Assembly: GCA_964017235.1 (NCBI GenBank)
Contig: OZ024936.1
Coordinates: 55,789,028 to 55,853,027 of the forward strand
Reading direction: 5' to 3'
DNA length: 64,000 nt
Origin: Sabellastarte sp. h YS-2021
Lineage: Eukaryota > Annelida > Polychaeta > Sabellida > Sabellidae
Of this stretch, positions 1 to 10,115 are shown piece after piece. Both the position numbers and the translations under genes were made by a program. Below the pieces are notes generated by a model, which ran no database searches, had not been told where the DNA came from, and saw nothing but the letters and a program-made list of their open reading frames with translations. Positions within the stretch are counted from its first letter, which is position 1. Every line of letters starts with the position of its first letter.

Positions 1-530
1 AGGCGTCCGTGAAGTCTATTGAGGTGACCCATTCCCCTCGTTGAAGGGAAGTTCTGATGGTTTCTGGTGTTTCCATCTTGAACTTCTCCACTTTTAGAAA
101 GGGATTCAGATTGCTCAAATCTAGGATGGGCCTCCACTTGTTGTTGGGTTTGGGTACCAAGAAAAGCCGGTTGAAAAAACCTAAAGATTTTGGGTTTTGT
201 ACCGGTTCCACCGCATTTTTGGAAATAAGCTGATGCAAAGCCTCCGACAGGTAGCTGTTCCTGTGGTGGTTCACATAGCGGCTTATGACCGTTGGGTGCC
301 TTGATAGAAAGGGCCTGTTCTGGAAGGGGAGGATGTAACCCGACCTTAACATCCGGACAACTCTGTGACTGGACCCTAGGTCCAACCAAACCTGCCAGAA
401 ACTCTGTAGTCTGGCCCCTACAGGTGGGTTTGTTACAGCATTTTTGACATTTACCACAGTTTTGACATAAGACGATGGAGTGACACAAGAAGCAAGTTTC
501 ACAGATTTTATTTTGTAACTTTTCTGAGAA
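1..530 (-). CDS. DIRS-A pol, N-terminal part (reverse transcriptase), cut by window edge
   Basis: My own minus-strand translation gives one open frame from about position 530 to the window edge. It contains the DIRS-family sequence leading into the RT palm: a stretch ending FNRLFLVPKPNNKWRPIL, then DLSNLNPF and an METPETIRTSL segment before GEWVTSIDF, where the first catalytic aspartate lies. An overlapping frame in 480-580 encodes a cysteine cluster (CETCFLC-type), also seen upstream of RT in DIRS-B. The product would copy the element's RNA to DNA. The start is uncertain; no good ATG is seen and expression may depend on overlap with gag. DIRS-B carries a homologous but frameshifted version at 15397-16230. 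Confidence 0.8.
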
Positions 531-689
531 AGACAAACTGCTGCCCCGGGACTTATTTCTTTCTTTTGCGAATGCCCGGGCGCAGAAGGAACACAAGGTA
601 CAACATTTAAGTTTGCAAAAGTGTCTTTTTGTCTCTGTAAGGTGCTCCCGGCCAGCAGTCCTGTTATCAAACTGTTTACATAATAACTG

Positions 690-2786
690 TCATTTGTAAG
701 ACTGCTGGCCCTTGGCCGGTCTCGAGGAGTAGAAGGAGGCCTTGCCCTTATGCTTCTTGCCCTGTCCACGCTGACCAATGTTCTTCCATGCTGGTCGTTC
801 CTGTTTTCTATTATCTCCACGCTTTTCAGGGCGTTCATAAGGGTGGAAACGACCCTTCTTTCCCGACTGAAGCTGACCTTTGCTTTCAAAAGTGGCGATA
901 TCTTGTTCAGCTTGTCTGAGGGCTTCATCAGGGAAGAGCATTGGAGTGTGGAGAGGTGCAGTCCTCAGGGAAGTCAATGTGTCTGGCTTGATGCCCGCTT
1001 TAAGATGTGACAGATACGAATCTCTACGAGTCAAGGTCGTATTGGCCACCGACACAAAAACAAAGTCACTCAAATGTTCTAGGGTCTTTGCCATTGCCTG
1101 AGTGATGCTGGCGTTAAAGTTCAATAGAAATTGAAGTTCGTCGACTGCATCAGCTGTTTTGGAAGCAGACTTCCCTTTGGCCATTTCTGCTTTGATAGTT
1201 TTCAACTGTCCCTTCATATTCTCCTGGACTCTGTACAAACACCTATTGAACCCAGCCGCCTGATTACATATAGTAGAGGCTTCCCTGGCCGATTTCTCCC
1301 AACGTCTGAGGTTGTCCTGAGAGATCTGTCGGGAGGCTGGAGGTGTTGAAGAGATACCTGCTGCCTTAGCAATACGGCTGTATGTGCTGTTGATCTTTGA
1401 GGCGTCGGTATACGATGAAGTAACAGTCTTCTCAGTCCCAGTGTCACTCTTCTGCTGGCCGGGTACAAAGCCGTACCATTTCGCTTGGGAACGGGCCGGC
1501 TTAATAAACTGATCTTTTAGCAGTCCCCCTGCCTCAGAACTGCGTGAGGGGTAGCCCTCCACCAGTGTCAGATTAAGTTTGCCCATCTTCTTGCACAACC
1601 ATTCATCGGTTGGCATTTTAACTGAGACCTTTCCTGCGGGCTGAGACTGAGGTCCGGCGAAGGGGTTGTCGTCAGATGCAGTAGCCGTTGTGTCCATATC
1701 AGGAATATGGGACCATCCCATATAAGACCTGATTCCTCTCATAGTCTCTCTATAATTTTGATCCTCCGAGAGGGTTTGGTCAGGATCAGTAGTGGTAGCA
1801 TCTGGGTCCTGGTCGGACAACTCACCTTCTTCGACAAAAATGTCTACTGGAGGTTGGTCGGAGAAATCTGAGTCAGAATCAGTATCCATAGCCGGTGGGT
1901 TCTGTAGGCCGGCCGGTGTAGGGGACGACCTGCTGGTGACCTGTTGACAAGAGGGTGGGTCGGTACCAGGCAGATCTGAAAGTCGGTCGGTAGTCGATTT
2001 CTCCCTGCGCGACTTGCTGGTCGACTGAGCTTTAGGAGCAGTCTGAGATACACCATGCAAATCTGAAGATGGGTGCTTACTATCAGAAGATGAAGAACTC
2101 GACTTGTCGGTAGCCTGACTATGTGGGGAATCACGGCCACCAGCCAAATCTGAAGTCTGAGCAGCTGTCGGTCTGATGAACGGTTCAGCGGACTTGGCAA
2201 TGCCAGCCGGAGCTGTAGCAGTAGGAGTGACTTTAACTGTGGAGAAAGTCGGTTCCTTATCCATAGTCTTTGCAAGCAAGATAGCCTCTAGTCTGTTAAA
2301 CCTAACCGACCATTTCTGGTCGAGCTCGTCAATCCTTGCGTCAGCTGAGGATCTGTGAGTGGTAGGCGACTTAACCGGCTTCTCTGAAGACGTAGAAGAT
2401 TTAGCAGTAGATTTCTTGTCAGAAGATGATGATTTCTTCTTCTTGGCAGAGGAACTCGAACCAGGGGACTGTACCATACCCTGGCCGTCCACAGCCCCCA
2501 CTACCGTCACAGAGGATGGGTGAATGAGGGTGGAACTGTCTGAGTCCTTGGTGGGAGTATCTGAAGCTTTCTTTAAATCACGTTTCTCTTTCTTTAAACG
2601 ATAACTGGGGGTAGACAACTGAACACGTTGTTCCTCAGTCAAGGAATTACAAGCCTGGCAATCATTATTGGTAATGCAAGGGTCCGTGCCTTTACCCTTC
2701 TCTCTGCAGCGTGCGCAGAAACAATGGCTGTCAAAACTTGCCATGATGTGGCCACAGCTACCATGTTTCTGGCCCGGAGAAGACAT
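690..2786 (-). CDS. gag: DIRS-A gag-like structural protein
   Basis: This minus-strand frame is about 698 aa from the ATG at 2786; 11 further in-frame residues lie upstream, from 2819. I prefer the inner Met because it gives MSSPGQKHGSCGHIM, matching the start of the related gag relic at 30830-30981 (MSSHQVSS). The N-terminus has a cysteine/histidine-rich module (CxxH, then CFCARC, CITNNDCQAC), known from animal DIRS gag proteins. It is followed by a long Ser/Lys/Pro-rich low-complexity region, an acidic middle, and a more conserved C-terminal region with a basic tail (GKKGRFHPYERPEKRG). The role would be RNA binding and particle assembly. The frame is uninterrupted, suggesting a fairly young copy. 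Confidence 0.85.
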   Translation of the reverse strand: MSSPGQKHGSCGHIMASFDSHCFCARCREKGKGTDPCITNNDCQACNSLTEEQRVQLSTPSYRLKKEKRDLKKASDTPTKDSDSSTLIHPSSVTVVGAVDGQGMVQSPGSSSSAKKKKSSSSDKKSTAKSSTSSEKPVKSPTTHRSSADARIDELDQKWSVRFNRLEAILLAKTMDKEPTFSTVKVTPTATAPAGIAKSAEPFIRPTAAQTSDLAGGRDSPHSQATDKSSSSSSDSKHPSSDLHGVSQTAPKAQSTSKSRREKSTTDRLSDLPGTDPPSCQQVTSRSSPTPAGLQNPPAMDTDSDSDFSDQPPVDIFVEEGELSDQDPDATTTDPDQTLSEDQNYRETMRGIRSYMGWSHIPDMDTTATASDDNPFAGPQSQPAGKVSVKMPTDEWLCKKMGKLNLTLVEGYPSRSSEAGGLLKDQFIKPARSQAKWYGFVPGQQKSDTGTEKTVTSSYTDASKINSTYSRIAKAAGISSTPPASRQISQDNLRRWEKSAREASTICNQAAGFNRCLYRVQENMKGQLKTIKAEMAKGKSASKTADAVDELQFLLNFNASITQAMAKTLEHLSDFVFVSVANTTLTRRDSYLSHLKAGIKPDTLTSLRTAPLHTPMLFPDEALRQAEQDIATFESKGQLQSGKKGRFHPYERPEKRGDNRKQERPAWKNIGQRGQGKKHKGKASFYSSRPAKGQQSYK

Positions 2787-3140
2787 AATGATCTGATGGC
2801 AGCAAAATAATAAGTTCAAAACGTTCTATATACTCCCTGAACAATGTTGATACAAGTTTATAAAACAATTCTCACCATTAATAATAAAAATCTGAAGTTA
2901 AAGTTCTGTTGAAAATATTCCGTGTACACAAGCATGCGCCAAACGAAAAAGATGCTATGACGTCACGCTGTCTAGACAGGAAGGAAGTACCACACGCCAT
3001 CTGGCGAGTGCACAGCACTGGACCGGCCTGGCCGGTGGAAACACAGGACGTCTTTTTCTGACGTTTGGCGGGCCGGTCTGCGCCGACCGGATAAGCTATT
3101 GTCCATTGGATAGGATGTATTAACGCAATAAAAAGGTTTT
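2787..3140 (-). repeat. DIRS-A 5' terminal region
   Basis: A non-coding region upstream of gag on the minus strand. Its outer part reads TAAGCTATTGT followed shortly by CGCAATAAAAA. The same arrangement is seen at 33830-33860, and in reverse complement near 5980-6000, where it marks ends of related DIRS copies. An imperfect match in the GTCTTTTTCTGACGTTTGGCGGG area to 33770-33800 supports a shared terminal repeat. The exact end is not fixed. Confidence 0.5.
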
Positions 3141-3842
3141 TTTAGCAAAAAAAAGGCTAAAACCTTTGAAAAGGTTCCCCTGGGATGCCTGTTAATAGCA
3201 TTCCTTAAAATGTCTGGAAACCAAAGAGACACTCAAAAGTAGCAAAGTAGCTATTACTCAGTTAGCTATAGAGCTATCATCATCAAAAGCAATCCCATAC
3301 AAGCTATTAACCCAATAAACCTGCATGCTAGTGAGTGGAATCGCCTCAATTTTCGTGGTCGATTATTCGTCCATTTTTCCGACCGATGATCAACCCATAA
3401 TCGACTTTTTTACTCAGCTGTAAGGCAATATATCACGAAACACTTTCCGGGATGAAGTATTTGTCAATCCCGTAAGAATAACGGTGTTCCGACATTTAGA
3501 ACCTACCAAAAACACTCACTTCCGGTTAATATGGCGGTAGACATAAACAAACCCAAAATTCGTGACAAATCTCTTGATTTATCAAAGGAAAGTGTAGGAA
3601 ACTGGTTAAAATATAAAAAAATATGTGGATATTAAGACACATAAGGAAGGGTAAGATTTAATCGATTTCTAGAACTGGTCAGTGACCGAACGCGATTGTA
3701 CCATAACACCGACGATTAATCGAACGTTGGTCCAATCGTCCACTCACTAATGCATGCCAAATTTGGTAAAGATAGGATAAGAACTGTTGCCTAAAATGTC
3801 TGGAAACCAAGTGTGATGCCGGACGGCGGAAAAAGCAAAAAT
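3141..3842. other. Unassigned interval
   Basis: AT-rich sequence with no ORF of note and no repeat that I could match elsewhere in the window. I see nothing supportable here. Confidence 0.5.
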
Positions 3843-3875
3843 AATATGTCCACCCCCCAGTGGGGTGGACATATT
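3843..3875. repeat. Perfect 14-bp-stem hairpin
   Basis: The arms 3843-3856 and 3862-3875 (AATATGTCCACCCC and its exact complement) flank a 5-nt loop, CCAGT. It sits immediately before a right-end module of the 10924-13193 element family, so it may be the terminal hairpin of another insertion. Confidence 0.7.
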
Positions 3876-4008
3876 TCCCCAGGGCTACTGCATACACCTG
3901 TCAAATTTGAAAAGAATCCGCCCAACGGTCACAGAGTTATAAGGAAAACGAAATGCGGAGCCTGATTTCCTCCAATACACAAACAAGCGTCCCTTACGGG
4001 ATGCTTAA
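3868..4008 (+). mobile_element. Orphan right end of the AAGCGTCCC tandem-repeat element family
   Basis: This matches the right-hand module of the copies at 10924-13193 and 33935-39330: a CCCCAGGGCTACTGC start, a CAAATTTGAAAAGAATCCGCC core, and a final hairpin AAGCGTCCC-TTAC-GGGATGCTT with one G.T pair. No internal array or left end accompanies it. Confidence 0.75.
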
Positions 4009-4325
4009 TTCATGCAGCATCTTGGTCAAATGCTTAGACTTTTGCCATATTGTATAATAAATAAGGTTGCGATAGGTTATCCAAAAACGGTCCGAACTTT
4101 TTAAGAAAACAAAGTGGCGAAGCGGGTAACCTAAAAAATATTAAATATACTGTAAATCAGTGAAATATTTGACTAAACCTTAGTATTCTGTCAGCATTCT
4201 CTAAGTGGAATTAGTTTTTCAAGTAATATTCCTGATTGATACAGGTATTTAACATTATTTTTAATAACTTTTGTTTACATCATCCGCCATGTTTGATTCT
4301 GATACCTCTACTGGCTGACAACTAA
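4009..4325. other. Unassigned AT-rich interval
   Basis: No coding region, array or inverted repeat that I can support. Confidence 0.5.
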
Positions 4326-4591
4326 GTGTATGTACACAGGTATGCGGCTCACGACATCCGGTGGCCGATTTGCGACAGCGAATTTTTTCCTAACCTTCTC
4401 AATATTTTGTAAACATACATCTAAACTCACTTGTCATCCGATTTTTCCCTCCCAGAGCAAAAAAATCGCCATCGCATATCGGGCATCAGACAAATGTGAA
4501 CAAGCAAAGATAAATGAGATAGAGGGGAAAAATCACTGTCGCAAATCGGGCGTCGGATGTCGTAAGCCGTATACATATGTACGTACATGAA
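4326..4591. mobile_element. Foldback/MITE-like element with ~60-bp inverted ends
   Basis: The left arm (about 4328-4390) and right arm (about 4531-4591) are imperfect inverted repeats. Both contain ACGACATCCG and GATTTGCGACAG motifs and end in GTATGTAC / GTACGTAC. The interior of about 140 bp has no coding capacity. The superfamily and target duplication are not clear. Confidence 0.65.
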
Positions 4592-5207
4592 AACTTTGTT
4601 ACCCAAATTCAGATCGGTTCTTTTGAGACAAATTCCCGGTGTCATTTTTCTAACAAAGTAACAGCCTTAATAATAAACTAATAATTTTTACTTCTACCTT
4701 TGGGGAAATTTATTGGATAATATTCAGTTACTCATACAAATTAACCAAGCTGTGTCATACTTTGTATTTATCTTGTCAAGTTTTATTCTCATTGATATAT
4801 GTACATAATATGTATATAACATTTGTGTATAAACATTCATGATCATATGTGGGACTTTTGCTTTTGTATCTTAACAGTGGCTCTTTTGAATCTCATGTAA
4901 TCTGTAATGAATGTTTAAAATGAGTAAAATTGTAAAGTAAACAAGATTTATGTGTAAGTTGAAGTTTGATGAATCATAAACAGGAACAAAGGAATTACAA
5001 ACCCACCACTGACAATAACTAGTAGGTTTCTGACCACACACATATTATACCATTGATTATCCACTGCACGCCGTATAATATTCATTCGTGATTTTTTTTT
5101 TTCTGTAGATGTCATTCAGGAAGTTTCCCCATGAAACACAAAGGCCTGTGCTGATACTTACCTAATGGATCAATGATATAAACAACTTTGATTTTGATCA
5201 TCTTGAC
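4592..5207. other. Unassigned AT-rich interval
   Basis: AT-rich, unique-looking sequence with a T-run near 5092-5102. No gene or repeat is supported. It could be intronic if the exon at 5208-5441 belongs to a host gene. Confidence 0.45.
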
Positions 5208-5441
5208 TCACCTAACTGACTATCCCTCTGATGATCTATGTAACTCTCATTACTCTGGTGCCTAGTCTGAGATTTGGATTTATTGGCTGCCATGTTATTG
5301 TTCAGCATTGATGGGGAGACTTTCTTTCTCTTATTATTGTCTGTACCTAGGCCGGCAGATGATCTTCTTCTTTTCTTTTTACTGTCAGTCTGGTTATCAC
5401 TTGTCGCCTCTCCTTTCCACATCATGCTTCTCCAGATTTCC
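5208..5441 (-). CDS. Possible host-gene exon encoding a basic, Lys/Arg-rich segment
   Basis: On the minus strand an open segment of about 77 codons is bounded by a plausible acceptor (TTTTTCAG at about 5448-5441) and a plausible donor (TTAG then GTGAGT at about 5209-5204). The peptide begins EIWRSMMWKGE and contains two basic clusters, KKKRRR and NKRKK, which resemble nuclear localisation signals; the rest is Ser/Asn/Gln-rich. I do not recognise the family. It is not part of any repeat in this window and its codons look unlike the transposon ORFs. No neighbouring exon was found, so this may be an isolated exon of a gene whose other exons lie outside, or a chance open frame. Confidence 0.35.
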
Positions 5442-5657
5442 TGAAAAATGAAGTCACTTTGAGAAGTTACAATCTTTTATGTATAATAATACAATAAGTC
5501 CGGAATTTCAAATCTTGTACTGATACGGTGAAAATTTACCACAAACATACATGAGCCATGATTGAAATAGGACACAATCATGTATTCGCAAGATATTTTG
5601 AAGCTTATAAACTTCATATACAATGAATATAAAATAATATGTACTAAATTTCCTCAG
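5442..5657. other. Unassigned AT-rich interval
   Basis: No supportable feature. Confidence 0.4.
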
Positions 5658-6000
5658 ATTTAATTTGAAAATTTTAATTTCTTAAATGTAGCTTTTATAA
5701 GCTACAAGGTTACCATGTGGAACTGAATGCTATCTCGGGAGGCCGCAGGCATCCGGCCAACGTTCAGGAAAAATAGACGTTTAGTGTTAACCGAATCCCT
5801 CTGTCCTGAGAGTGTACCGTAGCAGTGTAATCCCGCTTATCGTCCTTTTTTTCTCTCGTAAATTTAGACCATACCCCCTCAGCTGTAAGACAGCAGGGAA
5901 GTAGGGTGGGACTCTCTTCAGTTCCACATGGTAATATTATAAGCTACATTTAAGTAATTAAAATTTTCAATTTACAATAGCTTACCATGTGGAATTGAAT
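5658..6000 (-). repeat. DIRS-B 3' terminal region with internal inverted repeat
   Basis: Arms at about 5663-5725 and 5916-5975 are inverted copies (sharing GAAAATTTTAATT, CTTAAATGTAGC, and TTACCATGTGGAACTGAA). The centre, 5740-5850, is the reverse complement of 33700-33835. A second ACAATAGCTTACCATGTGGAA end follows at 5979-6000. DIRS elements end in inverted terminal repeats plus an internal complementary region, and this lies at the expected 3' side of the recombinase relic at 6359-6661. Confidence 0.55.
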
Positions 6001-6358
6001 GCTGAATCAAACCGCTAGGCAGAGGGATTACAGCTGAGACTGGAAGTATAGTCAATTTTTCTTGGATTTGAATTAAATAAATAATTAAAATTAATATTTG
6101 AAAAACCAGTCCCGCTTACAGAGCCCCAATTTCGAAAATCGGACCTGCAAGAAGCCAAAAACCAAAAGATTAATGAATGACAGTACCGATACTGTCTGGA
6201 TGTTTTGATAGACTGAAGGAGTAAGTGCAGCCGTCCTCACTTATGCGGGTATAGCCTGAGGGGATCCACTGCAATGAATACAAGCCCTGGGCTTGAAATC
6301 TCATTAACTTGCCACCCTAAATATGAGATTATGGCACATTTGAATAAAACTTAATACA
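6001..6358 (-). other. DIRS-B 3' non-coding region
   Basis: The sequence between the recombinase stop and the terminal repeat has no ORF. I assign it to DIRS-B only by position. Confidence 0.4.
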
Positions 6359-6661
6359 TTATACACTTAAATACAGTAATGATAGATAAAAGACCTTACC
6401 ATAACATCCTGAGGAGGTAACCAAATACCTAGACCCTGGGATTAGACTCTTGAAGAGTTGGCTGCAGCGGATGTGCCCCCCCCCCCCCTTTTCTTTCCAA
6501 GGATGAGTAGTCTGAGGGGAAGGGTCTAGGACTTGTGCCCCTACTACTGGTCCCAGATACATATTGTTGTCGTTGTCTGACCAAGTAAGGTCTTTAAGGT
6601 AAAAATTTGTAAATGTGTTATCAGCTTTCCAGTGACACGCTTGCACGATTTGGTCCACCAA
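6359..6661 (-). pseudogene. DIRS-B tyrosine recombinase, C-terminal fragment
   Basis: Minus-strand translation gives LVDQIVQACHWKADNTFTNFYL followed by KDLTWSDNDNNMYLGPVV. This is the characteristic end of animal DIRS tyrosine recombinases, where the GYWK/HWK-type motif precedes the catalytic Tyr (in NFYL). The fragment continues the recombinase N-terminal region at 8757-9536, from which it is separated by the satellite array. A stop codon lies just upstream of the LVDQ stretch, and a poly-C tract (about 6478-6488) sits downstream in the frame. Confidence 0.75.
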
Positions 6662-6869
6662 CTAGAAATAGGACGCCCTGTTGATAGTAGTTGCGACATA
6701 TGAATAGAAACAGGATAGCATAGAAGAACACACATTATCATGTGTAATGTCCACCCCAAGAACCTTTTGCAAAAATTGTACAGTAGTCTTACAAGACCCT
6801 GTTTCATTTGTAAAATATGTCAATGATGCTTAAATATTTATTAGTATACATGTAAATTATTTCAGCTTC

Positions 6870-8750
6870 ATGCCTTTTTGCATTGGTTGGGTCAAAAATT
6901 TCGACGAAATCACTCTATCTTGCACGGTTAAGGAGAAAGAAGCGAATTTCTGTTTTTCTATTTTTGGCAAAAAATTCAAAAATTCAAAATGGCCGCCATT
7001 TTTGGGAAGAGGAAAATTTTTTGAAAATTGCCAAGAGTACATTTCTTACATACCCTGTGGGTCGAAAATTTCGACGAAATCGCTCTATCTTGCACGGTTA
7101 AGGAGATATGCAAATTTGTGTTTTTCCATTTTTGACAAAAATTCGAATATTCAAAATGGCCGCCATATGTGGGAAGAGGAAAATTTTTTGAAAATTGCCA
7201 AGAGTACACTGCTCAGATACCCTGTGAGTCGAAAAGTTCGATGAAATCGCTCTATCTCGCACGGTTAAGGAGATAGAAGCAACTTTGTGTTTTTCCATTT
7301 TTGGCAAAATTTCAAAATGGCCGCCATTTTTGGGGAGAGGAAAATTTTTTGAAAATTGCCAATAATACATTTCTCAGATACCCTGTGGGTCGAAAAGTTC
7401 GACGAAATCACTCTATCTCGCACAGTTAAGGCGATAAAAACAAATTTGTGTTTTTCCATTTTTGGCAAAAATTCGAAAATCCAAACTGGCCGCCATATGT
7501 GGGAAGAGGAAATTTTTTTCAAAATTGCCAAGAGTACATAGATTAGATACCCTGTGGGTCGAAAATTTCGACGAAATCGCTAATCTCGCACGGTTAAGGA
7601 GATAGAAGCAAATTTGTGTTTTTCCATTTTTGGCAAAAATTCGAAAATTCAAAATGGCTGCCATATGTGGGAAGAGGAAAATTTTTTGAAAGTAGCAAGG
7701 GTACACTGCTCAGATACCCTGTGGGTCGAAAATTTCGACGAAATCTCTCTATCTCGCACGGTTAAGGAGATAGAAGAAAATTTGTGTTTTGCCATTTTAG
7801 GGAAAAATTCGAAAATTCAAAATGGCCGCCATTTTTGGGCAGAGTAAAATTTTTTGAAAATTGCCAATAGTACATTTATTAGATCCCCTGTGGATCGAAA
7901 ATTTCGACGAAATCGTTCTATCTCGCACGGTTAAGGAGATAGAAGAAAATTTGTGTTTTGCCATTTTAGGGAAAAATTCGAAAATTCAAAATGGCCGCCA
8001 TTTTTGGGCAGAGTAAAATTTTTTGAAAATTGCCAATAGTACATTGATTAGATACCTTGTGGGTCGAAAATTTCGACGAAATCACTCTATCTTGCACGGT
8101 TAAGGAGATAGAAGAAAATTTGTGTTTTTCCATTTTAGGGAAAAATTCGAAAATTCAAAATGGCCGCCATTTTTGGGGAGGGGAAATTTTTTTGAAAATT
8201 GACAATAGTAAATTGATTAGGTACCCTGTGGGTCGAAAATTTCAACGAAATCGCTCTATCTCGCACGGTTAAGGAGATAGAAGCAAATTTGTGTATTTCC
8301 ATTTTTGGCAAAAATTTGAAAATTCAAAATGGCCGCCATTTTTGGGGAGAGTAAAATTTTTTGAAAATTGCCAATAGTACATTAGATACCCTGTGGGTCG
8401 AAAATCTCGACGAAATCGCTCTATCTCGCCTGGTTAAGAAGATAGAAGAAATGTTGTGTTTTTCCATTTTTGGCAAAAATTCGAAAATTCAGAATGGCCG
8501 CCAATTTTGGGAAGAGGAAATTTTTTTTTTTGAAAATTGTCAATAGTACATTGATTAGATACCCTGTGGATTGAAAATTTCAACGAAATTGCTCTATCTC
8601 GCACAGTTAAGGAGATAGAAGCAAATTTGTGTTTTGCCATTTTTGGCAAAAAATTCGAAAATTCAAAATGGCCGCCATTTTTGGGAAGAGGAAAATTTTT
8701 TGAAAATTGCCAAGAGTACATTGCTCAGATACCCTGTGGGTTGAAAATTT
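6870..8750. repeat. ~167-bp satellite array (about 11 units) with a palindromic ATGGCCGCCAT core
   Basis: The phrase GTCGAAAATTTCGACGAAATCG recurs (with changes) at about 7061, 7228, 7389, 7558, 7725, 7894, 8063, 8232, 8397, 8570 and 8740, giving spacings of 161-173 bp. Every unit contains AAAATTCAAAATGGCCGCCATT. The array has no terminal hairpin that I can see. The right junction (8748) fuses directly into the recombinase reading frame. Overlapping ORFs here are satellite artefacts. The same family reappears at 11040-11300, 12190-12830, 34030-34300 and 38000-38930. Confidence 0.9.
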
Positions 8751-8756
8751 CGGCAC

Positions 8757-9536
8757 GTTGTCAGTCCTGTGGTCCTGAAAATATTTTGGCTTAATTTCAT
8801 ACCCCGAGTGGCAGGTGAGATGTCTTTGTCGAAGCCTTTCGTAAAGGAGACAAAGACCAACTTCTTGTTCTATCTGAGGTCCTGTCCAAATAGTAGTGCA
8901 ATGCTCTGACCGGACAGAGGGACCTGTCAGACTTGAGGGACTTATCCAGAGTTGGGCCAGGGCTGGTATAACCACTGGGGCCACACTGCCTGGGCCCTCT
9001 TTGGCCAGCTGATTCTTTGACAGAAAGCTGGGAGATGGATACAGGGACACCTTGGACCAGTCTGACTGGGGTCTGATGTTTTTGTTTTGCCAAGCATGAA
9101 TCTCACTTCTGCGTTTGCCCGACCCAAGGGCTAAGAGGAAAACTGTCTTGAAAGTCAAATGCTTCAAAGAGGCCTCTTTAATTGGCTCAAATGGAGCCTT
9201 TGTCAGCTGGTGCAAAACCAGGGAGAGGTTCCAGGAGGGGATTCCCCTCTGGCCTTTGGGTCTGTCTCTGTGGAAACTATGCAGGAGACAAGTGAGGTTG
9301 TCATGTTTGCTGATATTAATGCGGGAGTTTCCCAGTTTATCAGCAATGGCTGACCTGTAACCATCAATGGTGCTGGGCTGCAACTTCCTGTCCTGAAACA
9401 GGTACATAAAGAAGTCAGCAACTGACTTTACAGGGGGAGCCCTCACTGCCCTGAAGTCCACCTGATTGCTGATGCACCACTTTGTAAAAATGGTCCACTT
9501 TGGCTCCCTTTGAGGAGCCTCAATTCTTGCTGTCAC
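8757..9536 (-). pseudogene. DIRS-B tyrosine recombinase, N-terminal and central part
   Basis: Minus-strand frame starting at 9536, with homology ending near 8757 where it runs into satellite. Recognisable DIRS recombinase features include a SAM-like core-binding region (KSVADFFMYLFQDRKLQP, then STIDGYRSAIADKL) and the start of the catalytic domain with LTFKTVFLLALGSGKRRSEI, where an arginine-containing box-I motif would be. It continues to the SVRSEHCTTIWT region and then is lost. Residues after HRTDNVP come from translated satellite. The enzyme would integrate circular DNA intermediates. The missing C-terminal Tyr segment is at 6359-6661, so the gene is broken. Confidence 0.8.
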
Positions 9537-9539
9537 TGC

Positions 9540-10022
9540 CTCAGAGAAGCCCTGCTCCTTGATTGCTCAGGCTCTAGGAGCCATGCATGGAGATTTGGGT
9601 TTGTCAGATTTCTGTGAGGGATCTGACTGAAGGGCTGTGTCAATAGGTTGGGCAGATTGGGATATAGCTGGACATGGCCACTAGGTCCCAGAACCAAGGC
9701 ATGTTGGGCCACCCCAGAGCAATCAGAATGATTCTTTTGTATGGGGAGTCCTGCAACTTCTCCACCACTTTGCCCGAGATGGCTGCTGGTGGGAAGGCAT
9801 ATGTGTCCAGATGATGTCGCATGGCAGGCTGAGTGCATCTACTGCCAAGGCCAGGGGATCCGGGACCGGTGACACAAACAGAGGCAACTTGTTGAACCTT
9901 GTGGCAAAGGAAGGAGAGACCATTCTGTCTGGATGGTCTGGCCTAGCCTGGATAGCTTGTCTGCTACCACATTCAGCCGGCCTGGAATGTGTCGGGCTTT
10001 GACAGTCACTTGTTTTCTGGTA
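9540..10022 (-). pseudogene. DIRS-B RNase H end and pol-recombinase linker, frameshifted
   Basis: Two minus-strand frames share the homology. One (10048-9839) contains KARHIPGRLNVVADKLSRLG, the usual end of a DIRS RNase H. Others (9822-9640 and 9838-9533) contain DTYAFPPAAISGKVVEKLQ, KRIILIALGWPNMPWFWDL and EPEQSRSRASLRQ, typical of the region joining pol to the recombinase. At least two frameshifts are needed to read it through. Confidence 0.75.
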
Positions 10023-10115
10023 CAGGGTTGCCACTCAACAAAAACCAATTTAAAGAGTCAGTGCCTCTAAAATAAAGAGAAAATCAGAACAAAATAAAGA
10101 GTAAATAAAGAGTAA

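Larger units (their letters stand above)
1..3140 (-). mobile_element. DIRS-A: 5' part of a DIRS-like tyrosine-recombinase retrotransposon
   Basis: Reading on the minus strand, the order is a terminal region (about 2820-3140), gag (2786-690), and the start of pol (about 530-1) running off the window. Gag has the cysteine-rich N-terminus seen in animal DIRS elements and pol has the DIRS-type reverse transcriptase entry region. The gag frame is open throughout and the visible part of pol has no stop, so this copy is younger than DIRS-B. The recombinase gene would lie left of the window. Confidence 0.85.

Noticed and set aside
6870..8721. Many overlapping short ORFs on both strands (FSILTVRDRAISSKF-type peptides)
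   Set aside because: They are translations of the 167-bp satellite, repeated unit by unit, with no independent start or conserved domain.
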